From Aquimarina sp. MAR_2010_214 (GTDB taxonomy: Bacteria > Bacteroidota > Bacteroidia > Flavobacteriales > Flavobacteriaceae): 64,000 nucleotides of DNA. This document shows positions 19,960 through 29,181 of the stretch, piece by piece (positions within the stretch are counted from its first letter, which is position 1; each line of letters begins with the position of its first letter). Below the pieces are notes generated by a model, which was not told the origin of the DNA, made no database searches, and saw only the letters and a program-made list of their open reading frames with translations. The stretch spans positions 4,857,501 to 4,921,500 of the forward strand of contig NZ_PJMS01000001.1 of assembly GCF_002846555.1 (NCBI RefSeq). The letters are read 5' to 3'. A program made the position numbers and the translations under genes.

Positions 19960-21150
19960 TTGAAACAAGATTTTTTTAAATATCAAGCCCAAACAACTCC
20001 GCATCCTTTAGCAATAGAAGTCTCACATGCAGAAGGTAGTTATATTTACGATACCAATGACAAAAAGTATCTGGATTTTGTTGCTGGAGTATCAGCATGT
20101 AGCTTAGGCCATAAGCATCCCAGAATTATACGTGCAGTAAAGGATCAGCTAGACAAATATTTGCATGTCATGGTGTATGGAGAATACATACAACAACCTG
20201 CTGTAGAACTCACTAAACTATTGGCTTCTCACCTACCCAATCCTTTAGAAAAAACTTACTTAACGAACTCAGGAACCGAAGCTATTGAAGGATCTTTAAA
20301 ATTAGCCCGAAGAGTTACTGGTCGGAGTCAGATTATTGCTGCAAAACTAGCATATCACGGTAATACTATGGGATCTATGAGTGTCATGGGATACGAAGAG
20401 CGAAAACAGGCATTTAGACCATTAATTCCCGATACCGCCTTTATTACATTTAATGATGAAAAAGATGTAAAACAGATTACGAGCAAAACTGCAGCGGTTA
20501 TCTTAGAAACTATACAAGGAGGAGCCGGATTTATTGAACCTAAAAATGAATATTTAAAAAAGATAAAAAAGCAGTGTGAAGAAGTTGGAGCACTATTAAT
20601 TTTAGACGAAATACAACCTGGGTTTGGGAGAACTGGTAAATTATTCGGTTTTCAAAATTATGATATCGTTCCTGATATCCTTGTAATGGGTAAAGGAATG
20701 GGTGGTGGACTTCCTATCGGAGCCTTTACTGCTTCGACAACAATGATGGATCAATTGCAAGATAATCCTAAATTAGGTCATATTACAACGTTTGGAGGAA
20801 ACCCTGTCATTGCAGCTGCCGCTTTGGCAACATTACAGGAAATTAATGAAAGTGACGTAATGGCAGCTACTCTGGAAAAAGAAAAACTATTCAGATCACT
20901 ATTAATTCACCCATTAATTAAAGAAATCAGAGGAGTAGGGCTTATGCTAGCTTTTATAACTCCATCTGCAGAAATAACAAATCAAGTTATATTGAAGTGC
21001 CAACACCATGGATTAATCTTATTCTGGTTGCTTTTTGAGCCCCTTGCAGTGCGCATTACACCACCGCTTACTATATCTGAAAAAGAAATCAGAGAAGGAT
21101 GTCAAATCATTCTTAACGTTTTAAATCAAATACAAGACACCAAAATTTAA
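19960..21150 (+). CDS. Class III PLP aminotransferase
   Basis: The 396-residue pyridoxal-phosphate enzyme is of the acetylornithine/4-aminobutyrate aminotransferase group. Visible motifs are TNSGTEAIEGSLKLARR (phosphate-binding), LILDEIQPGFGRTGKLFGF (cofactor Asp) and VMGKGMGGGLPIGAF (Schiff-base lysine). No arginine or GABA genes sit nearby, so the substrate cannot be assigned. Translation starts at TTG 19960 (the protein begins MKQDFFKYQAQTTPHP). The gene lies 82 nt after the OstA-like gene and may be co-transcribed with it. Confidence 0.88.
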   Translation: MKQDFFKYQAQTTPHPLAIEVSHAEGSYIYDTNDKKYLDFVAGVSACSLGHKHPRIIRAVKDQLDKYLHVMVYGEYIQQPAVELTKLLASHLPNPLEKTYLTNSGTEAIEGSLKLARRVTGRSQIIAAKLAYHGNTMGSMSVMGYEERKQAFRPLIPDTAFITFNDEKDVKQITSKTAAVILETIQGGAGFIEPKNEYLKKIKKQCEEVGALLILDEIQPGFGRTGKLFGFQNYDIVPDILVMGKGMGGGLPIGAFTASTTMMDQLQDNPKLGHITTFGGNPVIAAAALATLQEINESDVMAATLEKEKLFRSLLIHPLIKEIRGVGLMLAFITPSAEITNQVILKCQHHGLILFWLLFEPLAVRITPPLTISEKEIREGCQIILNVLNQIQDTKI

Positions 21151-21160
21151 ACAGTAATTA

Positions 21161-21191
21161 TTGAAGGTTTATTAAAAAAACCGTATCTTTA
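21161..21191 (+). promoter_or_regulatory. Candidate promoter for the TPR gene, long leader
   Basis: TTG (21161-21163), 20-nt spacer, TATCTTTA (21184-21191). If used, it gives a leader of roughly 280 nt before the TPR gene at 21481. The rest of 21192-21480 is AT-rich; I see no convincing hairpin or RNA motif in it. Confidence 0.4.
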
Positions 21192-21480
21192 GTAGACTAT
21201 CCATTATTTTCACAAATCCATTAATGCTTTTCGGCTTATAAAAAGAAAAACTCTATATCGTTATCTATATAATGGTACGTATTTTGTTAATTAGTTTGTT
21301 AAAAACAATTGGTTTTTGAAGTATAATTATTCAATTTCATTTGTAATTTTAATACTGAGGAAATCAATAATGCAAAAATAAATTAAGTAATGGGATTATT
21401 AGGTACTTTTGTTTGTCGGGGAGAACAAAAAAGTATTTACATCAATTTTATGATTTATTGAGCATCTTTAATCAACGTGT

Positions 21481-22872
21481 ATGAGATTTAACCACGAAGA
21501 AGAAGAAAATAATTTCTCGATTACTCGATACGAGTCTATGTTGAGATCTAATGATGTTAAGTTTTTTGATTCAGATGAATTTGAATCCATCATTCATCAC
21601 TATCTGGAAAACGGAAAAATTGCTAAGGCAAAAAAGGCAATTTCTTTAGGCCTTTCTCAACATCCGTCGTCTGTTAACCTTAAGTTATTAGAAGTTGAAG
21701 TTCTTGTCTTCGAAAATCGCTTAGACAAAGCAGACAATCTTTTGGCTCAACTATATGCTATAGAGCCTGAAAATGAGGAAATCTACATCCAAAAAGCTAA
21801 TATTCTTTCTAAACAAAACAATCACACAAGAGCTATAGAGTTATTAATGATGGCTCTTAGTTATACAAATGATGCAGCTGATGTGTACTCTCTTATAGGA
21901 ATGGAGTATCTTTTTATGGATGATTTTGAAAATGCTAAAATCAATTTCATGAAATGTCTCGAAGCAGATGATCAAGATTATTCTGCTTTATATAATGTAA
22001 TATATTGTTTTGATTTCCTTGAGCAACATGAAGAAGCCATCGAATATCTAAACATGTTTCTAAACAAAAATCCTTACTGTGAAGTTGCATGGCATCAGGT
22101 TGGTAAACAATATTTTGATTTAGAAGAATATGAAAAAGCACTTGCCGCTTATGATTTTGCAATTATAAGTGATGAACATTTTATTGGTGCTTATTTAGAA
22201 AAAGGAAAAGTATTAGAAAAACTGAAAAGGCATAATGAAGCTATAGAAAACTATAGAATAACATTAGAGCTAGATGACCCTACTTCTTTTGCATTGCTAA
22301 GAATAGGAAAATGTTATGAAAAACTAGGCGTAGATGACCTAGCCATTCAACACTATTCTAAGACCGTACATGAAGATCCATTATTAGATAAAGGATGGAT
22401 AGCCATTACGGATTTCTACATGCGTAAACGCGATTATCAAAAAGCATTATACTATACAAACAAGGCTATAAACATCGATAGTGAGAATGTTTTATACTGG
22501 AAACGTTATGCTAAAATAAACAATAGACTTGCATTTTTTGAAGAAGCAGAACGAGGATATAGAAAAGCTATTGAATTAGGAAATTATGAACTAGAAACCT
22601 GGCTAAATCGTTCAGATATTCTTAGGTTTATAGGAGAATCAAATGCTGCAGTTCAAAACTTACATCAGGCTATCGAGTTTTATCCAGATAATGCAGAAAT
22701 TCAATACAGACTTGCAGGTTTACACTATGAACTACAAGACTATCAAAAAGGTGAATATCATATAAGAAAAGCACTGGATCTCGATTATGAATATCATATT
22801 GTTTTGGAAGAGCTTTTTGAAAAGATTTTTAATCTTTCTCTTGTTAAAAACATTATTTCTGAATATAAATAA
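21481..22872 (+). CDS. Tetratricopeptide-repeat protein
   Basis: A 463-residue cytoplasmic protein made almost entirely of TPR helices: about eleven repeats from residue 40 to 450, for example AIELLMMALSYTNDAADVYS, EKALAAYDFAIISDEHFIGA and AIENYRITLELDDPTSFALL. It has no signal peptide or catalytic motif. TPR proteins scaffold protein-protein contacts; the partner is unknown. It sits upstream of the DUF368 pair with a 91-nt gap and may share their transcript. Confidence 0.85.
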   Translation: MRFNHEEEENNFSITRYESMLRSNDVKFFDSDEFESIIHHYLENGKIAKAKKAISLGLSQHPSSVNLKLLEVEVLVFENRLDKADNLLAQLYAIEPENEEIYIQKANILSKQNNHTRAIELLMMALSYTNDAADVYSLIGMEYLFMDDFENAKINFMKCLEADDQDYSALYNVIYCFDFLEQHEEAIEYLNMFLNKNPYCEVAWHQVGKQYFDLEEYEKALAAYDFAIISDEHFIGAYLEKGKVLEKLKRHNEAIENYRITLELDDPTSFALLRIGKCYEKLGVDDLAIQHYSKTVHEDPLLDKGWIAITDFYMRKRDYQKALYYTNKAINIDSENVLYWKRYAKINNRLAFFEEAERGYRKAIELGNYELETWLNRSDILRFIGESNAAVQNLHQAIEFYPDNAEIQYRLAGLHYELQDYQKGEYHIRKALDLDYEYHIVLEELFEKIFNLSLVKNIISEYK

Positions 22873-22963
22873 TTCTAAAAAAGACTGTTTTTTTTCTACT
22901 AGATTACATTGCAAAAATCCATACATTTGTTTTAACTAAAAACACCAATAAAACAAATAAAGA

Positions 22964-23929
22964 ATGCAAAGAAATCTTAAGGATTACCTCATCATCTCTG
23001 CAAAAGGATTAGCAATGGGAGCAGCAGATGTAGTTCCTGGAGTTTCTGGAGGAACTATTGCATTTATATCTGGCATATATGAAGAATTAATTGAAACTAT
23101 TAATGGCTTAGATCTTAATTTTTTCTCAGTTTGGAAAAAAGAAGGATTTAAAACTTCCTGGAAAAAATACAATCTTTCTTTTTTAACAGCCCTTTTTTTA
23201 GGTATTATAACCAGTATTCTTTCTCTTGCAAAACTCATAAAGTGGTTGCTTCATAATGAACCGTTATTACTTTGGGGGTTTTTCTTCGGATTAGTTCTTG
23301 CCAGTATCGTTTATATTGGAAAACAAATCACTACCTGGAAACCTAAAGTAATTATTAGTATTGTTCTGGCAGCTGTACTTTCCTATTTTATAACTATAGC
23401 AGAACCTCTGGCTTCACCAGATAGTAACTGGTACCTCATGTTTTGTGGATTTATCGCAATCATTGCCATGATACTACCAGGAGTATCGGGAGCTTTTATA
23501 CTACTTATCTTAGGAGTATATCAAACAGCCATTGATATCCTAAACCAATTACGTGAAGGAGTTGCGCAAATGGATTTTGATATGATGTGGCAGGCTATTT
23601 ATAAAATAATAATTATGGCTATTGGTGCCGTTATAGGCTTAAAATTATTTTCTAAAGCACTTAACTGGATGTTTAAACATCATAAAAATACAACTCTAGC
23701 CATACTTACAGGATTCATGATAGGCTCTCTTAATAAGTTATGGCCCTGGAAAAAAGTAGAATCCTGGAGAACAAATTCTGAAGGAATTAAAATCCCTTTT
23801 ATAGAAAAGAGTATTTTGCCAAGTCAATTTGAAGGTGATATCAAAATGATGTGGGTGTTACTTTTTATAGGTATAGGTTTTCTATTAATCCTTATCTTAG
23901 AACGCCTTTCTGCAAAAAAACCAAGCTAG
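22964..23929 (+). CDS. popT: DUF368 membrane protein, PopT-type undecaprenyl-phosphate translocase
   Basis: A 321-residue polytopic protein (about eight helices) with the two DUF368 signatures GAADVVPGVSGGTIAFISG (near residue 20) and LPGVSGAFILLILGVY (near residue 172). DUF368 proteins (PopT) were shown to return undecaprenyl phosphate, the carrier for peptidoglycan and surface glycans, to the cytoplasmic leaflet. Function here is by family. It is 3 nt upstream of a second DUF368 gene, and that one overlaps aroE, so the three are coupled. Confidence 0.88.
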   Translation: MQRNLKDYLIISAKGLAMGAADVVPGVSGGTIAFISGIYEELIETINGLDLNFFSVWKKEGFKTSWKKYNLSFLTALFLGIITSILSLAKLIKWLLHNEPLLLWGFFFGLVLASIVYIGKQITTWKPKVIISIVLAAVLSYFITIAEPLASPDSNWYLMFCGFIAIIAMILPGVSGAFILLILGVYQTAIDILNQLREGVAQMDFDMMWQAIYKIIIMAIGAVIGLKLFSKALNWMFKHHKNTTLAILTGFMIGSLNKLWPWKKVESWRTNSEGIKIPFIEKSILPSQFEGDIKMMWVLLFIGIGFLLILILERLSAKKPS

Positions 23930-23932
23930 CCA

Positions 23933-24958
23933 ATGCAACAAAGTACCCGAACCTTTACTGATAGACTTTTCCTTGTTATTAAAGGTCTTGCAATGGGTGC
24001 TGCTAATAAAGTTCCTGGTGTTTCTGGAGGTGTAGTTGCATTTGTTGCCGGGTTTTATGAAGAATTTATCTATTCTCTTCAAAAAATAAATTTTAAAGCA
24101 TTTAAACTTTTTATCAATTTTAGATTTAAAAGCTTTTGGAGATATATAAATGGGCGGTTTCTTGGCCTTTTAATCTTAGGAATGCTAATTAGCTATTTTA
24201 GTGTTTCTAAAATTTTGGATTACCTCATTATTCACTTTGAATTATACGTGTGGGCAGCATTTTTCGGAATGATCATAGGCTCAATTTATTACATAGTAAA
24301 AGATTTTAATGACTGGAGCAAAAGAAATATCTGTCTTATCATTATTGGTATTATAGTTGGCGTCAGTATTAGTTTATTGGCTCCTGCAAAAGAAAATGAC
24401 AATCTCTGGTTTGTATTTATATGTGGTATTATAGGGGTGTCGGGTATGACATTACCCGGATTATCAGGTTCTTTTATTCTTATCTTATTGGGCAATTATG
24501 TTCTTTTACTAGTAGACTCGGTAAACGCGCTATACGATACAATAGCTGACCTAATACGTTGGGACTTCGATTTTATGGGAAACCCTCAAAGAATTCGATT
24601 ATTACAAGTACTTACAGTATTTAGCCTTGGGTCATTAACCGGCTTAGTCACCTTATCTCATTTTTTAGGATATGTATTAAAACGCTATAAAAATGCAACT
24701 TTTGCAGCTATTATTGGTTTCATAACAGGCTCTCTTGGTGTTGTTTGGCCCTGGAAAAATAAAATTTACAAAATTGACACTTTAGGAAATACACAAATTG
24801 ATGCATTGGGTAACCCTATACTAGATAATTATGATCGTTATTTTCCTGATTTTACAACTATCGAAACCTATATTGGGATTTTTTATATCCTCATTGGCAT
24901 TGGCATGGTTTTATGGTTAGAATGGTATGGCCAAAAAACACTAAAAACTTCAAAATGA
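23933..24958 (+). CDS. popT: Second DUF368 (PopT-type) membrane protein
   Basis: The 341-residue paralogue of the preceding gene keeps both DUF368 signatures (GAANKVPGVSGGVVAFVAGF and LPGLSGSFILILLGNY), about eight helices, and the GSLGVVWPWKNK segment matching GSLNKLWPWKKV in the first copy. Overall identity between the two looks moderate, so the duplication is old. Its stop overlaps the aroE start (ATGA). The two may form a heteromer or act on different polyprenyl carriers; both are inference. Confidence 0.87.
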   Translation: MQQSTRTFTDRLFLVIKGLAMGAANKVPGVSGGVVAFVAGFYEEFIYSLQKINFKAFKLFINFRFKSFWRYINGRFLGLLILGMLISYFSVSKILDYLIIHFELYVWAAFFGMIIGSIYYIVKDFNDWSKRNICLIIIGIIVGVSISLLAPAKENDNLWFVFICGIIGVSGMTLPGLSGSFILILLGNYVLLLVDSVNALYDTIADLIRWDFDFMGNPQRIRLLQVLTVFSLGSLTGLVTLSHFLGYVLKRYKNATFAAIIGFITGSLGVVWPWKNKIYKIDTLGNTQIDALGNPILDNYDRYFPDFTTIETYIGIFYILIGIGMVLWLEWYGQKTLKTSK

Positions 24959-25686
24959 AAAAAGTATACGGTTTATTAGGTAGAAACATCAGTTATTCTT
25001 TTTCTAAGAGTTATTTTTCAGAAAAATTTGAAAAGGAAAATCTAGATTGTGAATATAACAACTTTGACCTTACTCAAATCAAAGAGTTCATCGAAGTTGC
25101 TAAAGACCCTCGAGTACAAGGTTTAAATGTAACCATACCTTATAAAGAGGAAATAATTCATTATTTGGATGATCTGGATCCAATTGCCAAAGAAATTGGA
25201 GCCATAAATGTTATCAAATTTGATAAAAGTCAGAAATTAAAAGGATATAATAGTGATTATTATGGTTTTACAGAATCTCTAAAACCCTTACTTAACAAAA
25301 CGATAAAAAAAGCATTAATTCTTGGTACAGGAGGTGCTTCAAAAGCCATTGCTTATGCATTAAGCCATCTAAATATCGACTATACATTTGTATCTCGTAA
25401 TCCAGATTTTAATGAACTAAGTTATAGTGATCTCGACGAAGACATTATACAAGCATATAAATTAATAATCAACTGCACTCCACTGGGAACGCATCCTAAC
25501 ATTCATAATTATCCCGACATTCCCTACGAATACATTACCAAAAACCATGTTCTATATGATTTGATTTATAATCCAGATGAAACTACTTTTATGAGCAAAG
25601 GAAAAGAAAAAGGAGCTACTGTTTCTAATGGATTACAAATGCTAATACGACAAGCAGAAAAAGCCTGGGAGATCTGGAATATGTGA
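24955..25686 (+). CDS. aroE: Shikimate dehydrogenase
   Basis: Reduces 3-dehydroshikimate with NADPH in aromatic amino acid synthesis. The 243-residue protein has the substrate-binding YSFSKSYF (SxS), NVTIPYKE (catalytic Lys), INVI...GYNSDYYGF and LILGTGGASKAIAY (Rossmann), and ends with GLQMLIRQAEKAWEIW. The ATG at 24955 is preferred over an upstream in-frame GTG/ATG inside the DUF368 gene because it gives the normal N-terminus (KKVYGLLGR) and a 4-nt ATGA overlap. Confidence 0.95.
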   Translation: MKKVYGLLGRNISYSFSKSYFSEKFEKENLDCEYNNFDLTQIKEFIEVAKDPRVQGLNVTIPYKEEIIHYLDDLDPIAKEIGAINVIKFDKSQKLKGYNSDYYGFTESLKPLLNKTIKKALILGTGGASKAIAYALSHLNIDYTFVSRNPDFNELSYSDLDEDIIQAYKLIINCTPLGTHPNIHNYPDIPYEYITKNHVLYDLIYNPDETTFMSKGKEKGATVSNGLQMLIRQAEKAWEIWNM

Positions 25687-25805
25687 TTTTTCGATTCATT
25701 TTGTCATAAAATTCTTACCAAAATCCTTTTTTAGTAATCTTAAAATCTTTCAATAACTTTGAGTTTTTCTAATATGTTAGTATCTTAGTCAGGCATTAAG
25801 CCCAG

Positions 25806-28040
25806 ATGAACAAAAACGCTCACACAATGTCAACACGTGATAACCTGCCTAAGGCAGATGGAAATGAAGAAAATAAGACTAAGATTTTAGATGTAAACTT
25901 AGAAACTAAAAAACCCGAAGCTGTTAAATCAGAAGGCTCTGACGAAGAAACTACTGAAAATACAGAACATTCTGAAAACGAAGAATCTAAAACATCAGTT
26001 AACCCTCAGGTTACAGATGCTGTAGAAGAAGATTCTAAATCTAAGAATAGTATTACAACTACAGAAGAAGCTTTACACTCTGATAGTGTCGTAAAAGAAA
26101 ATGCACCTACTCCAGATGAAGCAAATGTGGAAGACAGTGATGCTATTACTTCAAAAAATGACACAATACAATCTGTAGACGAGAATAGCAATGTAATTAC
26201 TTCGCAAAAAGAAGAATCAGAGCCTAAAACTCATGCTGGTGAGGGTGAGGATCAAATTCAAGATCAAATGAATGAGGCGGTTGCCGAACATAGTGAAGAT
26301 GAAACTACTATCGAACGTCACGATATCGAGAAGAAGGATTATCACGCTATGAATAAGGAAGAATTGATCAAAGAATTACGTGAATTGGTCAAGAATGAAA
26401 AAATTCAGGCAATTAGGGAACATGTTGAAGAAATCAAAAGTGAGTTTAATGAAAAATTCAATGAAGAAGTAGAACAAAAGAAGGAAGAATTCATGGCTGA
26501 TGGCGGTGATATTATAGATTTCTACTATTCTACACCAGTAAAAAAAGAATTTAATTCTGTCTATTTTGATTATAAAGAAAAACGAAATTCCTACTACCAA
26601 AACCTTAAAAAAGACCTTCAGGAAAACCTAAAAAGAAGGTTAGAATTAATTGATGAGTTAAAAGGGTTACTTAATGTAGATGAGAATATAAACACAACAT
26701 ACAATCATTTTAAAAGTATTCAGGAAAGATGGCGTAATGCTGGCCCTATACCAAGGGATAAATACAATACTGTATGGAATACCTACCATCATCATACCGA
26801 GAATTTTTATGATTTTCTTCATTTAAACAGGGAATTTAGAGATCTTGATTTTAAACATAACCTTGAACAAAAACTTAAGATTATCGAACGTGCTACTGAA
26901 TTAGCACAAGAAACCGATGTTAATAGAGCCTTCAGAGAATTACAGCTACTTCATAAAATGTGGAAAGAAGATCTGGGGCCCGTTGGAAAAGAGTATAGAG
27001 AACCTATCTGGGAAAAATTTAGTGCACTAACAAAACAAATTCATGAAAATCGCCAGAAGTACTTTAAGGATCAAGATAAAGTTTATGAACAAAATCTAGA
27101 AGTCAAAAGAGAAATCATTGCAAAAATCATTGAAGTTAGCCAAGATCATCCTAAAAATCATAGTGGTTGGCAGCAAAAAATAAAAGAAATTGAAGCACTA
27201 AGAGATCAATTTTTTAAAGCAGGAAAAGTGCCTTCTAATTTAAATGAACAGACTTGGAGTGAGTTTAAAACTGCTGTAAGAGATTTCAACCGTAATAAAA
27301 ATGCGTTTTATAAAGGCCTTAAAAAAGATCAGTTTGATAATTTAAATAAAAAGATGGAACTGATTAAGATTGCAGAGGATAATAAGGATAATGATGATTT
27401 CACTACCATTACCCCTCTCATGAAAAAAATTCAATCTGATTGGAAAAAAATTGGCCATGTTCCTAGAAAGGATAGTGATAGAATCTGGAAAAGATTTAAA
27501 GATGCATGTAACTCTTATTTTGATAGACTTCATTCTGAGAGAGATGAAGCAAATAAAGAAGAACTTGTTTCTTTTGAAAAGAAACAGGAACATATTGAAA
27601 CTTTTAAAAAATTAGAACTTTCTGGTGATACTGAAGCCGATCTAAAAACTATAAAAGATAACATTGCTATCTGGAAAACTTTAGGAAGAGTACCTTATAA
27701 GAAAAAGAATATAGAAACAGAATATAATAAGATTCTCGATAATTTCTTTCAGCAACTTAATTTAGGTCGTAAAGAAACAGAACTTATCAAATATGAAAAT
27801 AAGCTAAATACTTTATCTAGTCAGAGTGATGATAGGGCTCTTAGAAATGAACAAAGTTTTATTCGTAAAAAAATTGATGAAGTTAATGGTGAAATTCGTC
27901 AATTAGAAAACAATCTTCAATTCTTTAAACATGCCAAAGATGATAATCCAATGGTAAGAGATGTACGGAAAAACATAGAAAAGTATAAAGAAAACCTCGA
28001 TGTTTGGAAAGCAAAACTAAACAAGATCAAACAACTTTAA
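25806..28040 (+). CDS. DUF349-repeat protein
   Basis: A 744-residue protein. Residues 1-165 are acidic, Ser/Thr/Glu-rich and likely disordered. From about 190 onward are five or more DUF349 helical repeats, each with a W-x-x-x-G-x-(V/I)-P signature (WRNAGPIPRDKYN, WKEDLGPVGKE, WKKIGHVPRKDSD, WKTLGRVPYKK), and a coiled coil ends the protein. DUF349 proteins are widespread in Bacteroidota and their biochemical role is not settled. An internal ATG (25827, MSTRDN) is an alternative start. It stands alone, 119 nt after aroE. Confidence 0.85.
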   Translation: MNKNAHTMSTRDNLPKADGNEENKTKILDVNLETKKPEAVKSEGSDEETTENTEHSENEESKTSVNPQVTDAVEEDSKSKNSITTTEEALHSDSVVKENAPTPDEANVEDSDAITSKNDTIQSVDENSNVITSQKEESEPKTHAGEGEDQIQDQMNEAVAEHSEDETTIERHDIEKKDYHAMNKEELIKELRELVKNEKIQAIREHVEEIKSEFNEKFNEEVEQKKEEFMADGGDIIDFYYSTPVKKEFNSVYFDYKEKRNSYYQNLKKDLQENLKRRLELIDELKGLLNVDENINTTYNHFKSIQERWRNAGPIPRDKYNTVWNTYHHHTENFYDFLHLNREFRDLDFKHNLEQKLKIIERATELAQETDVNRAFRELQLLHKMWKEDLGPVGKEYREPIWEKFSALTKQIHENRQKYFKDQDKVYEQNLEVKREIIAKIIEVSQDHPKNHSGWQQKIKEIEALRDQFFKAGKVPSNLNEQTWSEFKTAVRDFNRNKNAFYKGLKKDQFDNLNKKMELIKIAEDNKDNDDFTTITPLMKKIQSDWKKIGHVPRKDSDRIWKRFKDACNSYFDRLHSERDEANKEELVSFEKKQEHIETFKKLELSGDTEADLKTIKDNIAIWKTLGRVPYKKKNIETEYNKILDNFFQQLNLGRKETELIKYENKLNTLSSQSDDRALRNEQSFIRKKIDEVNGEIRQLENNLQFFKHAKDDNPMVRDVRKNIEKYKENLDVWKAKLNKIKQL

Positions 28041-28280
28041 TCATATGTATAATAGTTTTCTATAATTAGGAAACCTAATATTCTAAAAACACAGCATCGA
28101 ATACATTTATAGTGCATTTTCATATTTTCTTTCTATGAAGAAAAAGAACACTATTCATTACATCAAAATGATGTGAATAACCTCGAATTTGTATCATCAA
28201 TTGTTATTATACAACATGATGGTTTAGATTTTGTATCATAAAATGGTCTTGTAGTTGCCTACTTATCATCTTAAGTAAAT

Positions 28281-28364
28281 TTCTCCGAGGCAAGCCCACA
28301 GAGCATTTTATAGGAACACGTTTTCAAACTTTAAACATTTACTAACGAGGCAAGCCTCGGGGTA
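28281..28364. repeat. Two copies of a CGAGGCAAGCC palindromic element
   Basis: CGAGGCAAGCC occurs at 28286-28296 and 28346-28356. The second copy continues to a complete hairpin CGAGG-CAAG-CCTCG (28346-28359) followed by GGGG. A decayed third copy is near 45756-45780 (CTTGAAGCAAGTCC, then ACAAAACATT against ACAGAGCATT here). This looks like a dispersed REP-like intergenic element. The remainder of 28041-28396 holds no gene I can support; it lies between convergent genes. Confidence 0.55.
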
Positions 28365-28396
28365 TTAAACCCTCTATAGAATAAAATCTAAAAAAA

Positions 28397-29170
28397 TTAT
28401 ATTTTTTTTGCTTCTTCCCAAAAAACGTCCATTTCAGCAAGTGTCATGTCTTTAAGACTTTTATTACTTTCTTTTGCTTTTGACTCTAGATACTGAAACC
28501 GTTTTATAAACTTTTTGTTAGTACGTTCTAATGAATCTTCTGGATTTACTTTGAGAAAACGAGCATAATTAATCATAGAGAAAAGAACATCTCCAAATTC
28601 TGATTCTATTTTTTCCTGATCTTGTACTTCGATTTCGTGTTGTAATTCATCAAGTTCTTCTTTAAGCTTTTCAAACACTTGATACGGCTCTTCCCAATCG
28701 AAACCTACTCCTGCTACTTTATCCTGAATTCTACTTGCTTTTACCATTGCTGGTAAAGATTGAGGAACCCCTTCTAGAACACTGTTTTTTCCTTCTTTAA
28801 GTTTTAAATTTTCCCAATTACGTTTTACGTCTTCTTCATTCTCAACAGTAACATCTCCATAAATATGAGGATGTCTATGAATTAGCTTTTCACAAATTTC
28901 ATTAGCTACATCTGCAATATCAAAAGCTTCTGTTTCACTACCAATTTTAGCATAAAAAATAATATGTAGTAATAGATCACCCAATTCTTTTTTCACTTCT
29001 TCAAGGTTATTATCTAGAATTGCATCTCCAAGTTCATATGTCTCTTCTATAGTTAAATGTCTTAAGGATTGAAGGGTTTGTTTTTTATCCCATGGACATT
29101 GTTCTCGAAGCTCATCCATGATGGTTAATAACCTGTCAAAAGCTTGAAGTTGATTTTCTCTTGAGTTCAT
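28397..29170 (-). CDS. mazG: Nucleoside triphosphate pyrophosphohydrolase MazG
   Basis: The 257-residue two-domain MazG hydrolyses non-canonical or excess NTPs to NMP and pyrophosphate. The first domain has ECPWDKKQT, EETYELGDAI and KKELGDLLLHIIFYAKIG (the Glu/Asp metal cluster); the second has EELDELQHEI and ESEFGDVLFSMINYARF. It begins 11 nt after the nitronate monooxygenase and is the last gene of the mnmA-NMO-mazG minus-strand cluster. Confidence 0.95.
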   Translation of the reverse strand: MNSRENQLQAFDRLLTIMDELREQCPWDKKQTLQSLRHLTIEETYELGDAILDNNLEEVKKELGDLLLHIIFYAKIGSETEAFDIADVANEICEKLIHRHPHIYGDVTVENEEDVKRNWENLKLKEGKNSVLEGVPQSLPAMVKASRIQDKVAGVGFDWEEPYQVFEKLKEELDELQHEIEVQDQEKIESEFGDVLFSMINYARFLKVNPEDSLERTNKKFIKRFQYLESKAKESNKSLKDMTLAEMDVFWEEAKKI

Positions 29171-29181
29171 TTGTGATTTAC

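Noticed and set aside
24913..24954. N-terminal extension of aroE
   Set aside because: It lies inside the DUF368 gene; ATG 24955 gives the conserved AroE start and a 4-nt overlap.
28281..28364. CGAGGC repeats as further attC sites
   Set aside because: No AAC/GTT core pair, no long arms and no integrase nearby.
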